Source: Haemophilus influenzae (GTDB lineage: Bacteria; Pseudomonadota; Gammaproteobacteria; Enterobacterales; Pasteurellaceae). From it: a stretch of 64,000 nt of DNA. The position numbers and the translations under genes are program-made. Numbering within the stretch: position 1 is the stretch's first letter; every line of letters starts with the position of its first letter. Of this stretch, positions 49,973-60,368 are shown in pieces. The stretch covers positions 868,001-932,000 of the forward strand of contig NZ_LS483411.1 in NCBI RefSeq assembly GCF_900475755.1, written 5' to 3'. The notes under the pieces were generated by a model. The model ran no database searches. It was not told the DNA's origin and was given only the letters and a program-made list of their open reading frames with translations.

Positions 49973-49998
49973 AAGTGCGGTGAAAAATAACCGCACTT
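49973..49998. repeat. Inverted USS pair upstream of the YddA-like gene
   Basis: AAGTGCGGT (49973-49981) and ACCGCACTT (49990-49998) form a stem with an 8-base loop. Unlike the other pairs, it lies between two divergent genes, 20 bases before the start codon of the ABC gene, where it could be in the 5' untranslated region. Confidence 0.7.
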
Positions 49999-50115
49999 TT
50001 TGTAAAAGGGTCAAAATTTTCGGTATTGTAGAGTCTATGCTCAATTTCGCAAGAAAAAATGTGACGAATGTAGCATTTTTTGAGTTTGGTTAAGGTTTTC
50101 AAAAAGTAACTTGGA

Positions 50116-50121
50116 TATAAT
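50116..50121 (+). promoter_or_regulatory. -10 element candidate for yidE
   Basis: A perfect TATAAT stands about 36 bases before the yidE ATG. No good -35 is seen 17 bases upstream. AAGGGG is the ribosome binding site. Confidence 0.4.
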
Positions 50122-50156
50122 CCAAAGGAGTTAAATTTCATTTTTAAGGGGTCAAT

Positions 50157-51812
50157 ATGAGTGATATTGCGATCACGATTAGCCTTCTTGCCCTCGTCGC
50201 CGTAATCGGCTTATGGATCGGGCATTGGAAGATCCGCGGGGTTGGGCTTGGCATTGGTGGCGTGCTGTTTGGCGGCATTATTGTTGCCCATTTCACTAAT
50301 CAATATGGCTTGAAACTGGATGCGCATACGCTGCATTTTGTGCAAGAATTTGGTTTAATTTTATTTGTTTATACTATTGGTATTCAGGTGGGGCCGGGCT
50401 TTTTTTCTTCTTTACGAAAATCTGGTTTAAAGCTAAATGCCTTTGCCATTTTGATTATTGTGCTGGGGTCAATTGCCGTGGTTCTTGTACATAAAATTGC
50501 GGATGTTCCACTGGATATTGCCTTAGGTATTTATTCTGGTGCTGTTACTAATACGCCAGCGTTGGGGGCAGGGCAGCAAATTTTAGCAGAATTAGGGGTG
50601 CCTCAAACCACTGTGACTATGGGGGTGTCTTATGCAATGGCTTATCCATTCGGGATTTGCGGTATTTTGCTTGCAATGTGGTTAATCCGCTTATTTTTTA
50701 AAGTCAAAGTGGATGATGAAGCGGCACGTTTTAATGCGGAGAGCGGTCAAGAAAAAGAAAGTTTACATAATATTTCTTTAAAAGTGACGAACCAAAATTT
50801 AGATGGTCTGACGTTAATTCAAATTCCTGGATTTAGTGATGAAGAAGTCGTATGTTCACGTTTAAAACGCGATGATATGGAAATTGTTCCAAAGGCGAGT
50901 ACTGAGATTCATGCCAACGATATTTTGCAATTAGTGGGCGATGATAATTCGCTTGCCAAAATGCGTTTAATTATCGGACACGAAGTTGATGCACCAACTG
51001 TTGCCTATAGTGGCGAAATTCGTTCTGAGCGTGTGGTGGTAACGAATGAAAAAGTATTAGGCAAAAAGATCCGTGCCTTAGGCATTCATCAAAAATATGG
51101 GGTTGTGATTTCACGTTTAAATCGTGCAGGTATTGAGCTAGTTCCAACGGGAAATACCACACTGCAATTTGGCGATGTGCTACATATGGTCGGACGTAGT
51201 GATGTACTAAATCAGGCTATTTCAGTCATTGGTAATGCACAACAAAAATTGCTTCAAGTGCAAATGTTACCTGTGTTTATCGGCATTGGTTTAGGAGTAC
51301 TCGTTGGTTCGATTCCATTCTATATTCCAGGTTTCCCTGTTGCGTTAAAATTAGGGCTTGCTGGCGGGCCATTGGTGGTTGCGTTGATCTTAGCGAGAAT
51401 TGGCACGATTGGTAAACTTTACTGGTTTATGCCGCCTAGTGCTAACTTGGCGTTACGCGAAATTGGGATTGTTCTTTTCTTGGCTGTGGTCGGTTTAAAA
51501 TCAGGCGGAAGTTTCTTTGATACCTTGTTGAATGGCTCTGGTCTTGAATGGATGGGATACGGTATTTTTATCACCTTTATTCCATTAATGATTACTGGTA
51601 TTTTGGCTCGTCTATATGGCAAACTGAATTACCTTACAATCTGTGGTTTACTTGCAGGTTCAATGACGGATCCTCCTGCTTTAGCATTTGCTAATGAAAT
51701 TAAAGAAGATAACGGTGCAGCAGCACTTTCTTATGCAACTGTGTATCCGTTAGTGATGTTCTTGCGAATAATGTCGCCACAGTTATTGGCAGTGTTATTA
51801 TGGGCAGCATAG
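50157..51812 (+). CDS. yidE: Putative transporter YidE (AspT/YidE/YbjL antiporter family)
   Basis: This 551-residue membrane protein matches E. coli YidE (553). It has two membrane halves of about five helices each ([39 protein letters not shown]) with two RCK_C domains between (about 200-370; [17 protein letters not shown]). The repeated [20 protein letters not shown] and [17 protein letters not shown] are the duplicated family motif. The substrate is unknown. It is divergent from the ABC gene. Confidence 0.92.
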   Translation: MSDIAITISLLALVAVIGLWIGHWKIRGVGLGIGGVLFGGIIVAHFTNQYGLKLDAHTLHFVQEFGLILFVYTIGIQVGPGFFSSLRKSGLKLNAFAILIIVLGSIAVVLVHKIADVPLDIALGIYSGAVTNTPALGAGQQILAELGVPQTTVTMGVSYAMAYPFGICGILLAMWLIRLFFKVKVDDEAARFNAESGQEKESLHNISLKVTNQNLDGLTLIQIPGFSDEEVVCSRLKRDDMEIVPKASTEIHANDILQLVGDDNSLAKMRLIIGHEVDAPTVAYSGEIRSERVVVTNEKVLGKKIRALGIHQKYGVVISRLNRAGIELVPTGNTTLQFGDVLHMVGRSDVLNQAISVIGNAQQKLLQVQMLPVFIGIGLGVLVGSIPFYIPGFPVALKLGLAGGPLVVALILARIGTIGKLYWFMPPSANLALREIGIVLFLAVVGLKSGGSFFDTLLNGSGLEWMGYGIFITFIPLMITGILARLYGKLNYLTICGLLAGSMTDPPALAFANEIKEDNGAAALSYATVYPLVMFLRIMSPQLLAVLLWAA

Positions 51813-51838
51813 TAAAAATAATTTCAATTTAGACATAA

Positions 51839-51866
51839 AAAGCGCGGTTAATTTCGCGCTTATTTT
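51839..51866 (+). terminator. yidE terminator
   Basis: AAGCGCG, loop GTTAATTT and CGCGCTT are followed by ATTTTTT. It resembles a decayed USS pair. Confidence 0.8.
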
Positions 51867-51936
51867 TTGCGTGGATTTTGCGCAAGAGGGTATTCAATGA
51901 TAGAATTCCGCACTTTTATTGCGAAGTGAGAACAAA

Positions 51937-52245
51937 ATGGCGTTAGTTGAATTTTTGATGGAAACCTTAGAAGGGTTAAAGGGAACAGATATTGTACATT
52001 TTGATGTACGTGGAAAATCATCGATTACGGATAATATGATTATTTGCACGGGTACATCGAGCCGCCAAGTTTCTGCAATGGCAGATAATTTAATCACAGA
52101 ATGTAAAAAAGCAGGTTTTGAAACCTTTGGCGAAGAAGGTAAAAATACTGCAGATTGGATTGTGGTGGATCTTGGTCAAGCTATCGTACATATCATGCAA
52201 CGTGACGCCCGTGAAATGTATCAATTAGAGAAACTTTGGGCGTAA
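51937..52245 (+). CDS. rsfS: Ribosomal silencing factor RsfS
   Basis: RsfS binds ribosomal protein L14 and blocks subunit joining in stationary phase. The 102-residue protein shows GKSSITDNMIICTGTSSRQV and EGKNTADWIVVDLGQAIVHIM, as in E. coli RsfS. I start at the ATG of MALVEFLM; a TTG six codons upstream is less likely. The gene begins the conserved block rsfS-rlmH-mrdA-rodA-rlpA-dacA-ybeD-lipB-lipA also found in E. coli. Confidence 0.94.
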   Translation: MALVEFLMETLEGLKGTDIVHFDVRGKSSITDNMIICTGTSSRQVSAMADNLITECKKAGFETFGEEGKNTADWIVVDLGQAIVHIMQRDAREMYQLEKLWA

Positions 52246-52252
52246 ATTTTAG

Positions 52253-52284
52253 TAAAGTGCGGTAAAAAATAACCGCACTTTTTA
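52253..52284 (+). terminator. USS-pair terminator between rsfS and rlmH
   Basis: AAGTGCGGT (52255-52263) and ACCGCACTT (52272-52280) form a stem, extended by flanking pairs, followed by TTTAG. It falls between two genes of the same strand. Confidence 0.75.
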
Positions 52285-52298
52285 GATAAGGATGACTT

Positions 52299-52766
52299 GT
52301 GAAAATCACGTTAATTGCCGTCGGAACAAAAATGCCTTCTTGGGTTACAACGGGTTTTGAGGAATATCAACGCCGTTTCCCAAAAGATATGCCTTTTGAA
52401 CTAATTGAAATCCCAGCAGGCAAGCGTGGAAAAAATGCTGATATTAAACGTATTTTAGAACAAGAAGGCAAAGCGATGTTAGCGGCCTGTGGAAAAGGCA
52501 AAGTCGTGACGTTAGATATTCCTGGTAAACCTTGGACGACGCCGCAGCTAGCTGAGCAACTAGAAGCGTGGAAAAATGATGGTCGCGATGTTTGTTTATT
52601 GATTGGTGGGCCTGAGGGGCTTTCGCCAGAATGCAAAGCTGCCGCAGAGCAAAGTTGGTCGCTTTCTCCCTTGACATTACCTCACCCGCTTGTTCGTGTC
52701 GTGGTGGCTGAAAGTTTGTATCGCGCGTGGTCGCTCACTACTAATCATCCTTATCATCGAGAATAA
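52299..52766 (+). CDS. rlmH: 23S rRNA pseudouridine-1915 N3-methyltransferase RlmH
   Basis: RlmH is a SPOUT methyltransferase that modifies pseudouridine 1915 in helix 69 of 23S rRNA. The 155-residue protein has [16 protein letters not shown] (SAM-binding knot) and the C-terminal [27 protein letters not shown]. It starts at GTG, with AAGGATGA upstream. Length is identical to E. coli. Confidence 0.97.
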   Translation: MKITLIAVGTKMPSWVTTGFEEYQRRFPKDMPFELIEIPAGKRGKNADIKRILEQEGKAMLAACGKGKVVTLDIPGKPWTTPQLAEQLEAWKNDGRDVCLLIGGPEGLSPECKAAAEQSWSLSPLTLPHPLVRVVVAESLYRAWSLTTNHPYHRE

Positions 52767-52787
52767 TACATCCTTATTTTTAGCCAG

Positions 52788-54743
52788 ATGAATTTAAAAA
52801 AATTCTTCAATACGCCAACTCATGAGCCGTTCCGCGATAAAAAAGCGGAGCGTAACCTTTTTGCACGCCGAACTTTAGTGGCTTTTTTGGGGATTTTGCT
52901 ACTAACAGGGGTGTTATTTACCAATATTTATCAGCTACAGATTGTTAATTTCAATACTTACCAAACGCGTTCTAATGGTAACCGAATTAAATTATTACCT
53001 TTACCGCCAACGCGTGGCTTAATCTATGATCGTTACGGTAAATTATTAGCCGAAAATCTTACTTTTTTTGGTTTATACATTGTGCCGGAAAAAACTGAAA
53101 ATTTAGACCGCACTTTAGATGAATTACGCTACATTGTGGGATTGACGGATAACGATATTGAACATTTTAAAAAAGAACGTCGCCGTGGAACGCGTTATAC
53201 ACCGATTTTATTAAAGCCGAATTTAACAGAAGAACAAATTTCACGCTTTGCGGTAAATGGCTACCAATACCCGAGTTTAGAGGTACGTCCTTATTTCAAA
53301 CGCCATTATTTATATGGCGAAACAATGGCGCATATTTTGGGATATGTAGGTAAAATGAATGATAAAGATGTAGAACGTTTGAAACGAGAGGATAAATTTG
53401 CGAATTATGCGGGGACGAACGATATTGGAAAATTGGGTATTGAACGTTATTACGAGGATATACTGCAAGGTACCACGGGTTTTGAAGAAGTAGAAATTAA
53501 TAATCGCGGCAAAGTAATCCGTACTTTGCGTAGCCGACCTGCTGTGGCGGGAAAAAGTATTCATTTAACTATTGATTTGGCATTACAGCGTTATATTACT
53601 GAACTTTTATTGGGACTAAAAGGTGCTGTAGTTGTGCTTGATCCGAAAGATAGTAGTGTATTAGCGATGGTATCTACACCAAGTTATGATAATAATTTAT
53701 TTGTTGATGGTATTTCCTCCGAAGATTATAAACGTTTATTAAATGATCCTGCTCGTCCGCTTTATAGTCGTGCGACACAAGGTGCGTATCCGCCCGCTTC
53801 AACAGTCAAACCTTTTATTGCAGTAGCCGCACAAACTGAAAATGTGATTACACCAAACACAACAATTTTTGATCCGGGATATTGGGTATTACCTAACTCC
53901 ACAAAACGTTTTCGTGATTGGAAAAAAACAGGCCACGGAGATACGGATTTGAATAAAGCGATTACTGAATCCTCTGATACTTATTTTTATCAAGTGGCTT
54001 ATAATATGGGTATTGATCGCCTTTCTAATTGGATGAAGGATTTTGGTTTTGGTATGCCAACTGGGATTGAAATTCAAGAAGAAACGGCTGCCAATATGCC
54101 AACCCGAGAATGGAAACAAAAACGCTATAAACGCCCTTGGGTACAAGGCGATACGATTTCGGTTGGGATTGGTCAAGGTTATTGGACGGCAACACCACTA
54201 CAAGTAGCAAAAGCAACGACGATATTGGTCAATAATGGCAAAGTAAATACGCCGCATTTGATGAAAGCAATTGAGGGGGTAGTTCTAGAGCCTTATGAAG
54301 ATCCGTTAATTTATCCTGATATTAGTACACCTAAAGTGACGGCTTGGGAGGCAGCGAAACGAGGTATGTACAATGTTGTTAATGCTGCAAATGGAACTGG
54401 GCGAAAAGCCTTTGCAGATGCCAATTATCGTGTTGCAGGAAAATCTGGTACTGCTCAAGTGTTTAGTTTAAAAGAAAATGAAAAATACAATGCGGTGGGA
54501 TTGAAAAAAGAATTACATGATCACGCATGGTTTACCGCATATGCGCCTTATGAAAACCCTAGATTGGTTGTGACAGTGATTTTAGAAAATGCAGGTGGTG
54601 GTTCAAGTAATGCCGCACCGTTAGCGCGTAAAGTGATGGATTACTATTTAAATCAGCGTTTACCACAAGTTGAAAAATATAATGTACCTATTCAGCAAAA
54701 AAAAGATTTGTCACAAGAGAGCGAACAAATAAATGGAAGATAA
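52788..54743 (+). CDS. mrdA: Penicillin-binding protein 2, peptidoglycan transpeptidase
   Basis: PBP2 cross-links peptidoglycan during elongation. The 651-residue protein has a single N-terminal membrane anchor (about 30-50), the dimerisation/pedestal domain, and transpeptidase motifs SxxK in PASTVKPF (Ser near 338), SxD in ESSDTYFY and KSGTAQVF. The gene overlaps rodA by 11 bases, so the two partners are translated together. No strong ribosome binding site is visible. Confidence 0.97.
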   Translation: MNLKKFFNTPTHEPFRDKKAERNLFARRTLVAFLGILLLTGVLFTNIYQLQIVNFNTYQTRSNGNRIKLLPLPPTRGLIYDRYGKLLAENLTFFGLYIVPEKTENLDRTLDELRYIVGLTDNDIEHFKKERRRGTRYTPILLKPNLTEEQISRFAVNGYQYPSLEVRPYFKRHYLYGETMAHILGYVGKMNDKDVERLKREDKFANYAGTNDIGKLGIERYYEDILQGTTGFEEVEINNRGKVIRTLRSRPAVAGKSIHLTIDLALQRYITELLLGLKGAVVVLDPKDSSVLAMVSTPSYDNNLFVDGISSEDYKRLLNDPARPLYSRATQGAYPPASTVKPFIAVAAQTENVITPNTTIFDPGYWVLPNSTKRFRDWKKTGHGDTDLNKAITESSDTYFYQVAYNMGIDRLSNWMKDFGFGMPTGIEIQEETAANMPTREWKQKRYKRPWVQGDTISVGIGQGYWTATPLQVAKATTILVNNGKVNTPHLMKAIEGVVLEPYEDPLIYPDISTPKVTAWEAAKRGMYNVVNAANGTGRKAFADANYRVAGKSGTAQVFSLKENEKYNAVGLKKELHDHAWFTAYAPYENPRLVVTVILENAGGGSSNAAPLARKVMDYYLNQRLPQVEKYNVPIQQKKDLSQESEQINGR

Positions 54744-55848
54744 AATCCCTTTTTGGTTGCGTGTTTGGCAACGTTTGCATATTGATTTTTGGCTGTTTAT
54801 CGGACTTCTTGCAATAACGGCTTATGGTATGCTGGTGTTATATAGTGCATCAGGTGCCAGTGAAATGATGTTTAATAACCGAATTATTCAGGTTTTACTT
54901 GGATTTATTGTTATGCTGTTAATGGCTCAATTTCCACCAAGATTTTACCAACGCATCGCACCTTATCTTTATTTAATTGGTTTTGTGTTGTTGATCTTAG
55001 TAGATGCTATTGGCACGACAAGTAAAGGTGCGCAGCGTTGGCTTGATCTGGGATTTATTCGTTTTCAACCCTCTGAAATTGTAAAACTGGCTGTGCCATT
55101 AATGGTGGCGGTATATTTAGGTAATCGCCCGCTTCCACCTAAATTAAGTGAAACATTTATTGCGATTGCAATGATTATGATTCCGACTTTACTTGTAGCT
55201 ATGCAACCTGATTTAGGCACATCAATTTTGGTAAGTGCGTCAGGTCTATTTGTAGTATTTTTAGCTGGAATGAGTTGGTGGCTTATTTTAGCTGCAGTGA
55301 TTGGTCTAGCTGGGTTTATTCCGATCATGTGGCTATATCTAATGCACGATTATCAACGTACTCGTGTACTTACATTATTAGATCCAGAAAAAGACCCTCT
55401 CGGTGCAGGCTATCATATTTTGCAATCAAAAATTGCGATTGGTTCTGGTGGATTAAACGGAAAAGGCTGGATGCAGGGGACTCAATCACAATTAGAATTT
55501 TTGCCCGAACCTCATACAGATTTTATTTTTGCGGTAATGGGTGAAGAGCATGGAATGATTGGTTTCTTGATTTTAATAGCGATTTACTTATTTATTATTG
55601 TGCGTGGTTTAATGATTGCTGTAAATGCTCAAACTTCTTTTGGGCGTATTCTTGCTGGCGCAACAACATTAATTTTCTTTGTCTATGTATTTGTTAATAT
55701 TGGAATGGTGAGCGGTATTTTGCCTGTTGTGGGTGTGCCATTACCTTTATTTAGCTATGGTGGTACATCTTATGTTGCTATTATGGCGAGCTTTGGTTTA
55801 CTGATGTCTATTCATACGCACAAAAGTCAATTTATGAAAAGGAACTAA
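54733..55848 (+). CDS. rodA: Rod shape-determining protein RodA, SEDS peptidoglycan polymerase
   Basis: RodA is the SEDS glycosyltransferase that works with PBP2. The 371-residue protein has about ten membrane helices, with [53 protein letters not shown] (catalytic loop Asp region) and [20 protein letters not shown]. It starts inside the end of mrdA. Confidence 0.97.
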   Translation: MEDKIPFWLRVWQRLHIDFWLFIGLLAITAYGMLVLYSASGASEMMFNNRIIQVLLGFIVMLLMAQFPPRFYQRIAPYLYLIGFVLLILVDAIGTTSKGAQRWLDLGFIRFQPSEIVKLAVPLMVAVYLGNRPLPPKLSETFIAIAMIMIPTLLVAMQPDLGTSILVSASGLFVVFLAGMSWWLILAAVIGLAGFIPIMWLYLMHDYQRTRVLTLLDPEKDPLGAGYHILQSKIAIGSGGLNGKGWMQGTQSQLEFLPEPHTDFIFAVMGEEHGMIGFLILIAIYLFIIVRGLMIAVNAQTSFGRILAGATTLIFFVYVFVNIGMVSGILPVVGVPLPLFSYGGTSYVAIMASFGLLMSIHTHKSQFMKRN

Positions 55849-55899
55849 TTTCATTTTTTTCTTTCTTAAAGAGAGACTAAATGAAAAGCGTCAATACTT

Positions 55900-56763
55900 A
55901 TGAAATTAAAAACTTGGTTAAATTTGACCGCACTTTCGCTGTTTATGGTAAGCATTAATCTTCCAGTGCAAGCGAATACACAAAAAATGTATGGCATTCG
56001 AGGTGATAATCTGTCTATTACTACTAAAATGCCAACACCAATTACTTATTCGGTGAAAGGGAAAACCTATACGACTAAAAGTGGAGATGATGCCAAATTT
56101 TATATAAAAGAGGGAGTGGCGAGTTATTACCATTCTAAGTTTAATGGTCGCAAGACGGCAAATGGTGATATTTATCGTGCTACACAATTTACTGCAGCAC
56201 ATAAAACATTACCAATGAATTCTTATGCTTTGGTCACAAATCTGAATAATAATCGTAAAGTTATCGTTCGTATTAATGATCGTGGACCTTTCAGTGATAA
56301 ACGTTTAATTGATCTTTCGCACGCTGCAGCAAAAGAAATTGGCTTAATTTCCCACGGCACTGGACAGGTAAGGATTGAGGCGTTGCATGTTGCTAAAAAT
56401 GGAAATTTATCAGGTGCAGCCACAAAAACACTGGCTAAACAAGCAAAAACTCAGGAAGCTGCCGATCGTTTAGTATTAAAATCTAACACGTTTTCCGATA
56501 AGTCGCTTCAGGCTACAAATGAAAAAAAAGGAAATGAATTTTACCGTTTGAAAATGCTTGAACTAACCTCTCGTAGCCAAGCAAATAAGTTAATTACGCA
56601 ACTTGCGTTAGCGAATATTCAGGCTGAAGTAAATCGCTCGGGAAATAAATATGAAATTCATATTGGGCCTTTTGATGACAAAACAAAAATGGCACAAGTG
56701 AGAACTAAATTACAAAAAATGGCAAATAATAAGCCATTAATTGTTTATACGTATAAAAATTAA
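55900..56763 (+). CDS. rlpA: RlpA-like septal ring protein with DPBB and SPOR domains
   Basis: RlpA proteins bind denuded peptidoglycan at the septum and in some species act as lytic transglycosylases. The 287-residue protein has a signal peptide (cleavage after PVQA, near 26), a double-psi beta-barrel (GVASYYHSKFNGRKTANGD near 69-87, RINDRGPFSDKRLIDLS with the catalytic-type Asp) and a C-terminal SPOR domain (about 215-287). There is no lipobox cysteine, so it seems secreted rather than lipid-anchored as in E. coli. A USS (55927) encodes part of the signal peptide. Confidence 0.93.
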   Translation: MKLKTWLNLTALSLFMVSINLPVQANTQKMYGIRGDNLSITTKMPTPITYSVKGKTYTTKSGDDAKFYIKEGVASYYHSKFNGRKTANGDIYRATQFTAAHKTLPMNSYALVTNLNNNRKVIVRINDRGPFSDKRLIDLSHAAAKEIGLISHGTGQVRIEALHVAKNGNLSGAATKTLAKQAKTQEAADRLVLKSNTFSDKSLQATNEKKGNEFYRLKMLELTSRSQANKLITQLALANIQAEVNRSGNKYEIHIGPFDDKTKMAQVRTKLQKMANNKPLIVYTYKN

Positions 56764-56778
56764 TTGTAGGAAGATCTT

Positions 56779-57960
56779 ATGTTGAAAAGAACAACAAAAA
56801 TCGCATTTTTATCTGGATTTGTGGCACTTAGCACTTTTTCCGTATCTGCTGAAGATATTCAGTTTGCTGTAATGCCTCCACAAATTACGGCTCAAACGTA
56901 TGTACTGATGGATTATAATTCAGGCGCAATTTTGACCGCACTTAACCCAGATCAACGTCAATATCCTGCATCACTGACTAAAATGATGACAAGTTATGTA
57001 GTTGGTGTCGCATTAAAACAAGGCAAAATCCATAATACTGATATGGTGACTATTGGCGAGAGTGCGTGGGGACGTAATTTCCCTGACTCATCAAAAATGT
57101 TTTTAGATTTAAATACACAAGTATCTGTAGCAGATTTGAATCGAGGCGTGATTGTTGTTTCTGGAAATGATGCAACAGTGGCTTTAGCCGAACATATTTC
57201 TGGCAATGTACCGAACTTTGTAGAAACAATGAATAAATATGTTCAAAAATTTGGTTTGAAAAATACGAATTTCACTACGCCACATGGTTTGGACGATCCA
57301 AATCAATATTCTTCCGCGCGTGATATGGCAATTATTGGTGCGCATATTATTCGTGATTTACCTGAAGAATATAAAATTTACTCAGAAAAAGATTTCACAT
57401 TTAACAAGATTAAACAACCTAACCGTAATGGCTTACTGTGGGATAAAACTATCAATGTTGATGGGATGAAAACGGGTCATACCAGTCAAGCAGGATACAA
57501 CTTAGTTGCTTCTGCCACGACACCAAACAATATGCGTTTGATTTCAGTGGTAATGGGGGTTCCAACTTATAAAGGTCGTGAAGTAGAAAGTAAAAAACTT
57601 TTACAATGGGGTTTTGCTAATTTTGAAACCTTTAAAACTTTAGAAGCAGGTAAAGTCATTTCAGAGCAACCTGTTTATTATGGTGATAAAGGTAGCGTGA
57701 AATTGGGAACGCTACAAGACCGCTTTATCACTATTCCGAAAGGTAAACAAAATGAGCTTAAAGTGCGCTATGAGTTAGAAGGTAAAAACTTACAGGCACC
57801 TTTAGCAAAAGGACAAATTGTAGGGAAAGTCGTTTATCAATTAGAAGGCAAGGATATTGCAGCGGTAAACTTACAAGTAATGGATGAAGTTGGCGAAGCC
57901 GGTATTTTCGGAAAAGCTTGGGATTGGCTGGTGCTCACTGTAAAAGGCTTGTTTGCATAA
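56779..57960 (+). CDS. dacA: D-alanyl-D-alanine carboxypeptidase PBP5/DacA
   Basis: DacA trims the terminal D-Ala from peptidoglycan stems. The 393-residue protein has a signal peptide (cleavage near SVSA, residue 24), SLTK at 65-68, SGN in VVSGNDAT, KTG in DGMKTGHTSQAG and a C-terminal amphipathic anchor (IFGKAWDWLVLTVKGLFA). A USS (56935) encodes Thr-Ala-Leu near 53. GGAAG precedes the ATG. Confidence 0.96.
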   Translation: MLKRTTKIAFLSGFVALSTFSVSAEDIQFAVMPPQITAQTYVLMDYNSGAILTALNPDQRQYPASLTKMMTSYVVGVALKQGKIHNTDMVTIGESAWGRNFPDSSKMFLDLNTQVSVADLNRGVIVVSGNDATVALAEHISGNVPNFVETMNKYVQKFGLKNTNFTTPHGLDDPNQYSSARDMAIIGAHIIRDLPEEYKIYSEKDFTFNKIKQPNRNGLLWDKTINVDGMKTGHTSQAGYNLVASATTPNNMRLISVVMGVPTYKGREVESKKLLQWGFANFETFKTLEAGKVISEQPVYYGDKGSVKLGTLQDRFITIPKGKQNELKVRYELEGKNLQAPLAKGQIVGKVVYQLEGKDIAAVNLQVMDEVGEAGIFGKAWDWLVLTVKGLFA

Positions 57961-58056
57961 AATATCTGAGAAATTACCGCACTTTTTTAATTAAGAGATT
58001 ACGTACTATGTGGGTAGTTTGCCATCCACGCATAATTTTTATTACTGGGAAATAAT

Positions 58057-58335
58057 ATGACAACGGAAAACGATTACGCAAAACTTAAAGAATTAATGGA
58101 ATTTCCAGCAAAAATGACCTTTAAAGTTGCTGGAATTAATCGTGAGGGGTTAGCGCAAGATCTAATTCAAGTCGTTCAAAAATATATTAAAGGCGATTAT
58201 ATTCCTAAGGAAAAACGGAGTAGTAAAGGCACTTATAATTCGGTATCAATTGATATTATTGCTGAAAACTTTGAGCAGGTAGAAACACTTTATAAAGAAC
58301 TGGCTAAAGTTGAAGGCGTGAAAATGGTTATTTAG
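58057..58335 (+). CDS. ybeD: DUF493 protein YbeD
   Basis: This 92-residue protein of the UPF0250/DUF493 family has an ACT-like fold, as in E. coli YbeD (87). [13 protein letters not shown] and [13 protein letters not shown] are family motifs. Its role is unknown. It lies one base before lipB, so the two are coupled, as in E. coli. Confidence 0.95.
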   Translation: MTTENDYAKLKELMEFPAKMTFKVAGINREGLAQDLIQVVQKYIKGDYIPKEKRSSKGTYNSVSIDIIAENFEQVETLYKELAKVEGVKMVI

Positions 58336-58336
58336 T

Positions 58337-58975
58337 ATGAATAATTCCCTTATCGTTCGTCAGTTAGGATTGCAAGATTATCAAGAAATTTGGCACAAAA
58401 TGCAGAATTTTACAGATGGTCGAACCGAGGAAACGCAAGACGAAATTTGGTTGGTGCAACATCCTCCTGTATTTACCCAAGGGCAAGCAGGTAAACCAGA
58501 GCATCTTTTACAACGTAGTGAAATACCTGTAGTGCAATCGGATCGTGGTGGGCAAATTACTTATCACGCACCTGGTCAGCAAGTGATGTATGTGCTCATT
58601 GATATTAAGCGTCATGAGAATTTAAATGTACGTCAATTAGTTACCGCACTTGAACAAACGGTGGTAAAAACCTTAGCTGAATATGGTATTGAAAGTTATC
58701 CAAAACCTGATGCACCAGGTGTGTATGTGGATGGAAAAAAGATTTGTTCTCTTGGACTACGTATTCGTCGTGGTTGCTCTTTTCACGGGCTAGCATTGAA
58801 TATTAATATGGATCTGAATCCATTTCATTATATTAACCCATGTGGCTATGCTGGTCTTGAAATGTGTCAATTAGCGGATTTTGTTAATCAAGATGAGGCT
58901 AATTGCGATAAGGTTTCAGCAAAATTAATTAAACACTTCGCCGAACTTTTAGGCTATAATGTAACAACTTTATAA
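58337..58975 (+). CDS. lipB: Octanoyl-[acyl carrier protein]-protein N-octanoyltransferase
   Basis: LipB moves octanoate from acyl carrier protein to lipoyl domains. The 212-residue protein has [43 protein letters not shown] with the catalytic Lys, and [13 protein letters not shown] with the catalytic Cys. A USS (58643) encodes Thr-Ala-Leu. Confidence 0.97.
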   Translation: MNNSLIVRQLGLQDYQEIWHKMQNFTDGRTEETQDEIWLVQHPPVFTQGQAGKPEHLLQRSEIPVVQSDRGGQITYHAPGQQVMYVLIDIKRHENLNVRQLVTALEQTVVKTLAEYGIESYPKPDAPGVYVDGKKICSLGLRIRRGCSFHGLALNINMDLNPFHYINPCGYAGLEMCQLADFVNQDEANCDKVSAKLIKHFAELLGYNVTTL

Positions 58976-58990
58976 CATTTTATAAAAAGT

Positions 58991-59016
58991 AAATGCCCAA
59001 CTTGGGCATTTTTATT
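58991..59016 (+). terminator. Terminator between lipB and lipA
   Basis: AAATGCCCAA and TTGGGCATTTTT form a 9-bp stem with a very short loop and a T-tract. Confidence 0.85.
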
Positions 59017-59028
59017 TAGGAAAATACT

Positions 59029-59991
59029 ATGTCTACTCCTTTCAAAATGGAACGCGGTGTAAAATATCGCGATGCGGCAAAAACCTCAATTATTCCCGTA
59101 AAAAATATCGATCCTAATCAAGAGTTATTAAAAAAACCAGAATGGATGAAAATTAAACTTCCAGCAAGTTCAGCTAAAATTGAAAGCATTAAAAATGGAA
59201 TGCGCCGTCACGGGCTACATTCTGTTTGTGAGGAAGCATCTTGTCCAAATTTACACGAATGTTTTAATCATGGAACTGCAACTTTTATGATTTTAGGTGC
59301 AATTTGTACGCGCCGTTGTCCATTCTGTGATGTGGCTCACGGTAAACCATTACAGCCCGATCCTGAAGAACCACAAAAATTGGCAGAAACGATTCAAGAT
59401 ATGAAACTTAAATATGTGGTAATCACATCGGTGGATCGCGATGACTTACCTGATCGTGGTGCGGGTCATTTTTCTGAATGTGTAAAAGCTGTGCGTGAAC
59501 TTAATCCTAACATTAAGATTGAAATTTTAGTGCCAGATTTTCGTGGTCGTGTTACACAGGCTTTAGAAAAATTAAAAGATAATCCGCCAGATGTCTTTAA
59601 TCACAATTTAGAAAATGTACCGCGCTTATATAAAGAAATTCGTCCGGGTGCGGATTACGAGTGGTCACTTAAATTATTGCGTGAATTCAAAGAAATGTTC
59701 CCAAATATCCCAACCAAATCTGGTTTAATGGTGGGATTAGGAGAAACTAACGAGGAAATTTTGCAAGTAATGCAAGATTTACGAGATAATGGTGTAACGA
59801 TGCTGACATTAGGGCAATATCTCCAACCTAGCCGTCACCATTTGCCCGTTGCGCGTTATGTTCCGCCTACCGAGTTTGATATATTTCGTGATAAAGCTAA
59901 TGAAATGGGCTTTGAACATGCAGCTTGTGGACCATTTGTTCGATCTTCTTATCATGCTGATTTACAAGCCAGTGGCGGATTAGTGAAATAA
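59029..59991 (+). CDS. lipA: Lipoyl synthase
   Basis: LipA is a radical-SAM enzyme that inserts two sulphurs into octanoyl chains on lipoyl domains. The 320-residue protein has both iron-sulphur clusters: [13 protein letters not shown] (auxiliary) and [13 protein letters not shown] (radical SAM, CxxxCxxC), and the C-terminal RSSYHA that holds the Ser ligand. GGAAAA precedes the ATG. Confidence 0.98.
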   Translation: MSTPFKMERGVKYRDAAKTSIIPVKNIDPNQELLKKPEWMKIKLPASSAKIESIKNGMRRHGLHSVCEEASCPNLHECFNHGTATFMILGAICTRRCPFCDVAHGKPLQPDPEEPQKLAETIQDMKLKYVVITSVDRDDLPDRGAGHFSECVKAVRELNPNIKIEILVPDFRGRVTQALEKLKDNPPDVFNHNLENVPRLYKEIRPGADYEWSLKLLREFKEMFPNIPTKSGLMVGLGETNEEILQVMQDLRDNGVTMLTLGQYLQPSRHHLPVARYVPPTEFDIFRDKANEMGFEHAACGPFVRSSYHADLQASGGLVK

Positions 59992-60010
59992 TTTAAAACT
60001 ACGCTGAATT

Positions 60011-60046
60011 AAACCGCACTTTTTGCTTCTTACAAAAGTGCGGTTT
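60011..60046 (+). terminator. USS-pair terminator after lipA
   Basis: AAACCGCACTTTT (USS at 60013) pairs with AAAAGTGCGGTTT (USS at 60036-60044) with a T-rich end. It closes the rsfS-to-lipA block. Confidence 0.85.
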
Positions 60047-60368
60047 ATTTTTACAACTCAGAGTAACCGCCAATATTGCCTATTCATTAATCAACTATTA
60101 AGCCTATCATCATTTCCGCAATTGTAAGGAAAAGGATATCAAGAAAATAGTATTTTTAACTTATATTATCGAGTACCATGTAAGTTTTTGAAAAAAAAGA
60201 AAATATCTATAAATTATTCAATGTATAATGCAGTGTGAAGATAATATTAGATTATAAAGTTGGGGAAAATATGAGCTTATCTTATATCGTAATTTGCTCA
60301 TCGCTTATAATAACTCTATACTACTAACTTGGTAGTGATGTTATGTTTTCTTCTTTTTTGGAGAGTCG
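60047..60368 (+). other. Region upstream of citC
   Basis: This 322-base AT-rich region probably holds the cit operon promoter. An 18-codon frame at 60271-60327, MSLSYIVICSSLIITLYY, follows GGGG by a few bases and could be a small hydrophobic leader, but it is too short to judge. I see no clear promoter pair or regulator site. Confidence 0.3.

Noticed and set aside
49953-50141. N-terminal extension of the YddA-like ABC gene
   Set aside because: It contains the USS hairpin and has no family match; MDYAQEAI has a plausible ribosome binding site.
58006-58040. Possible terminator between dacA and ybeD (TGTGG/CCAC)
   Set aside because: The stem is short and mismatched and the tail is weak; not enough to call.
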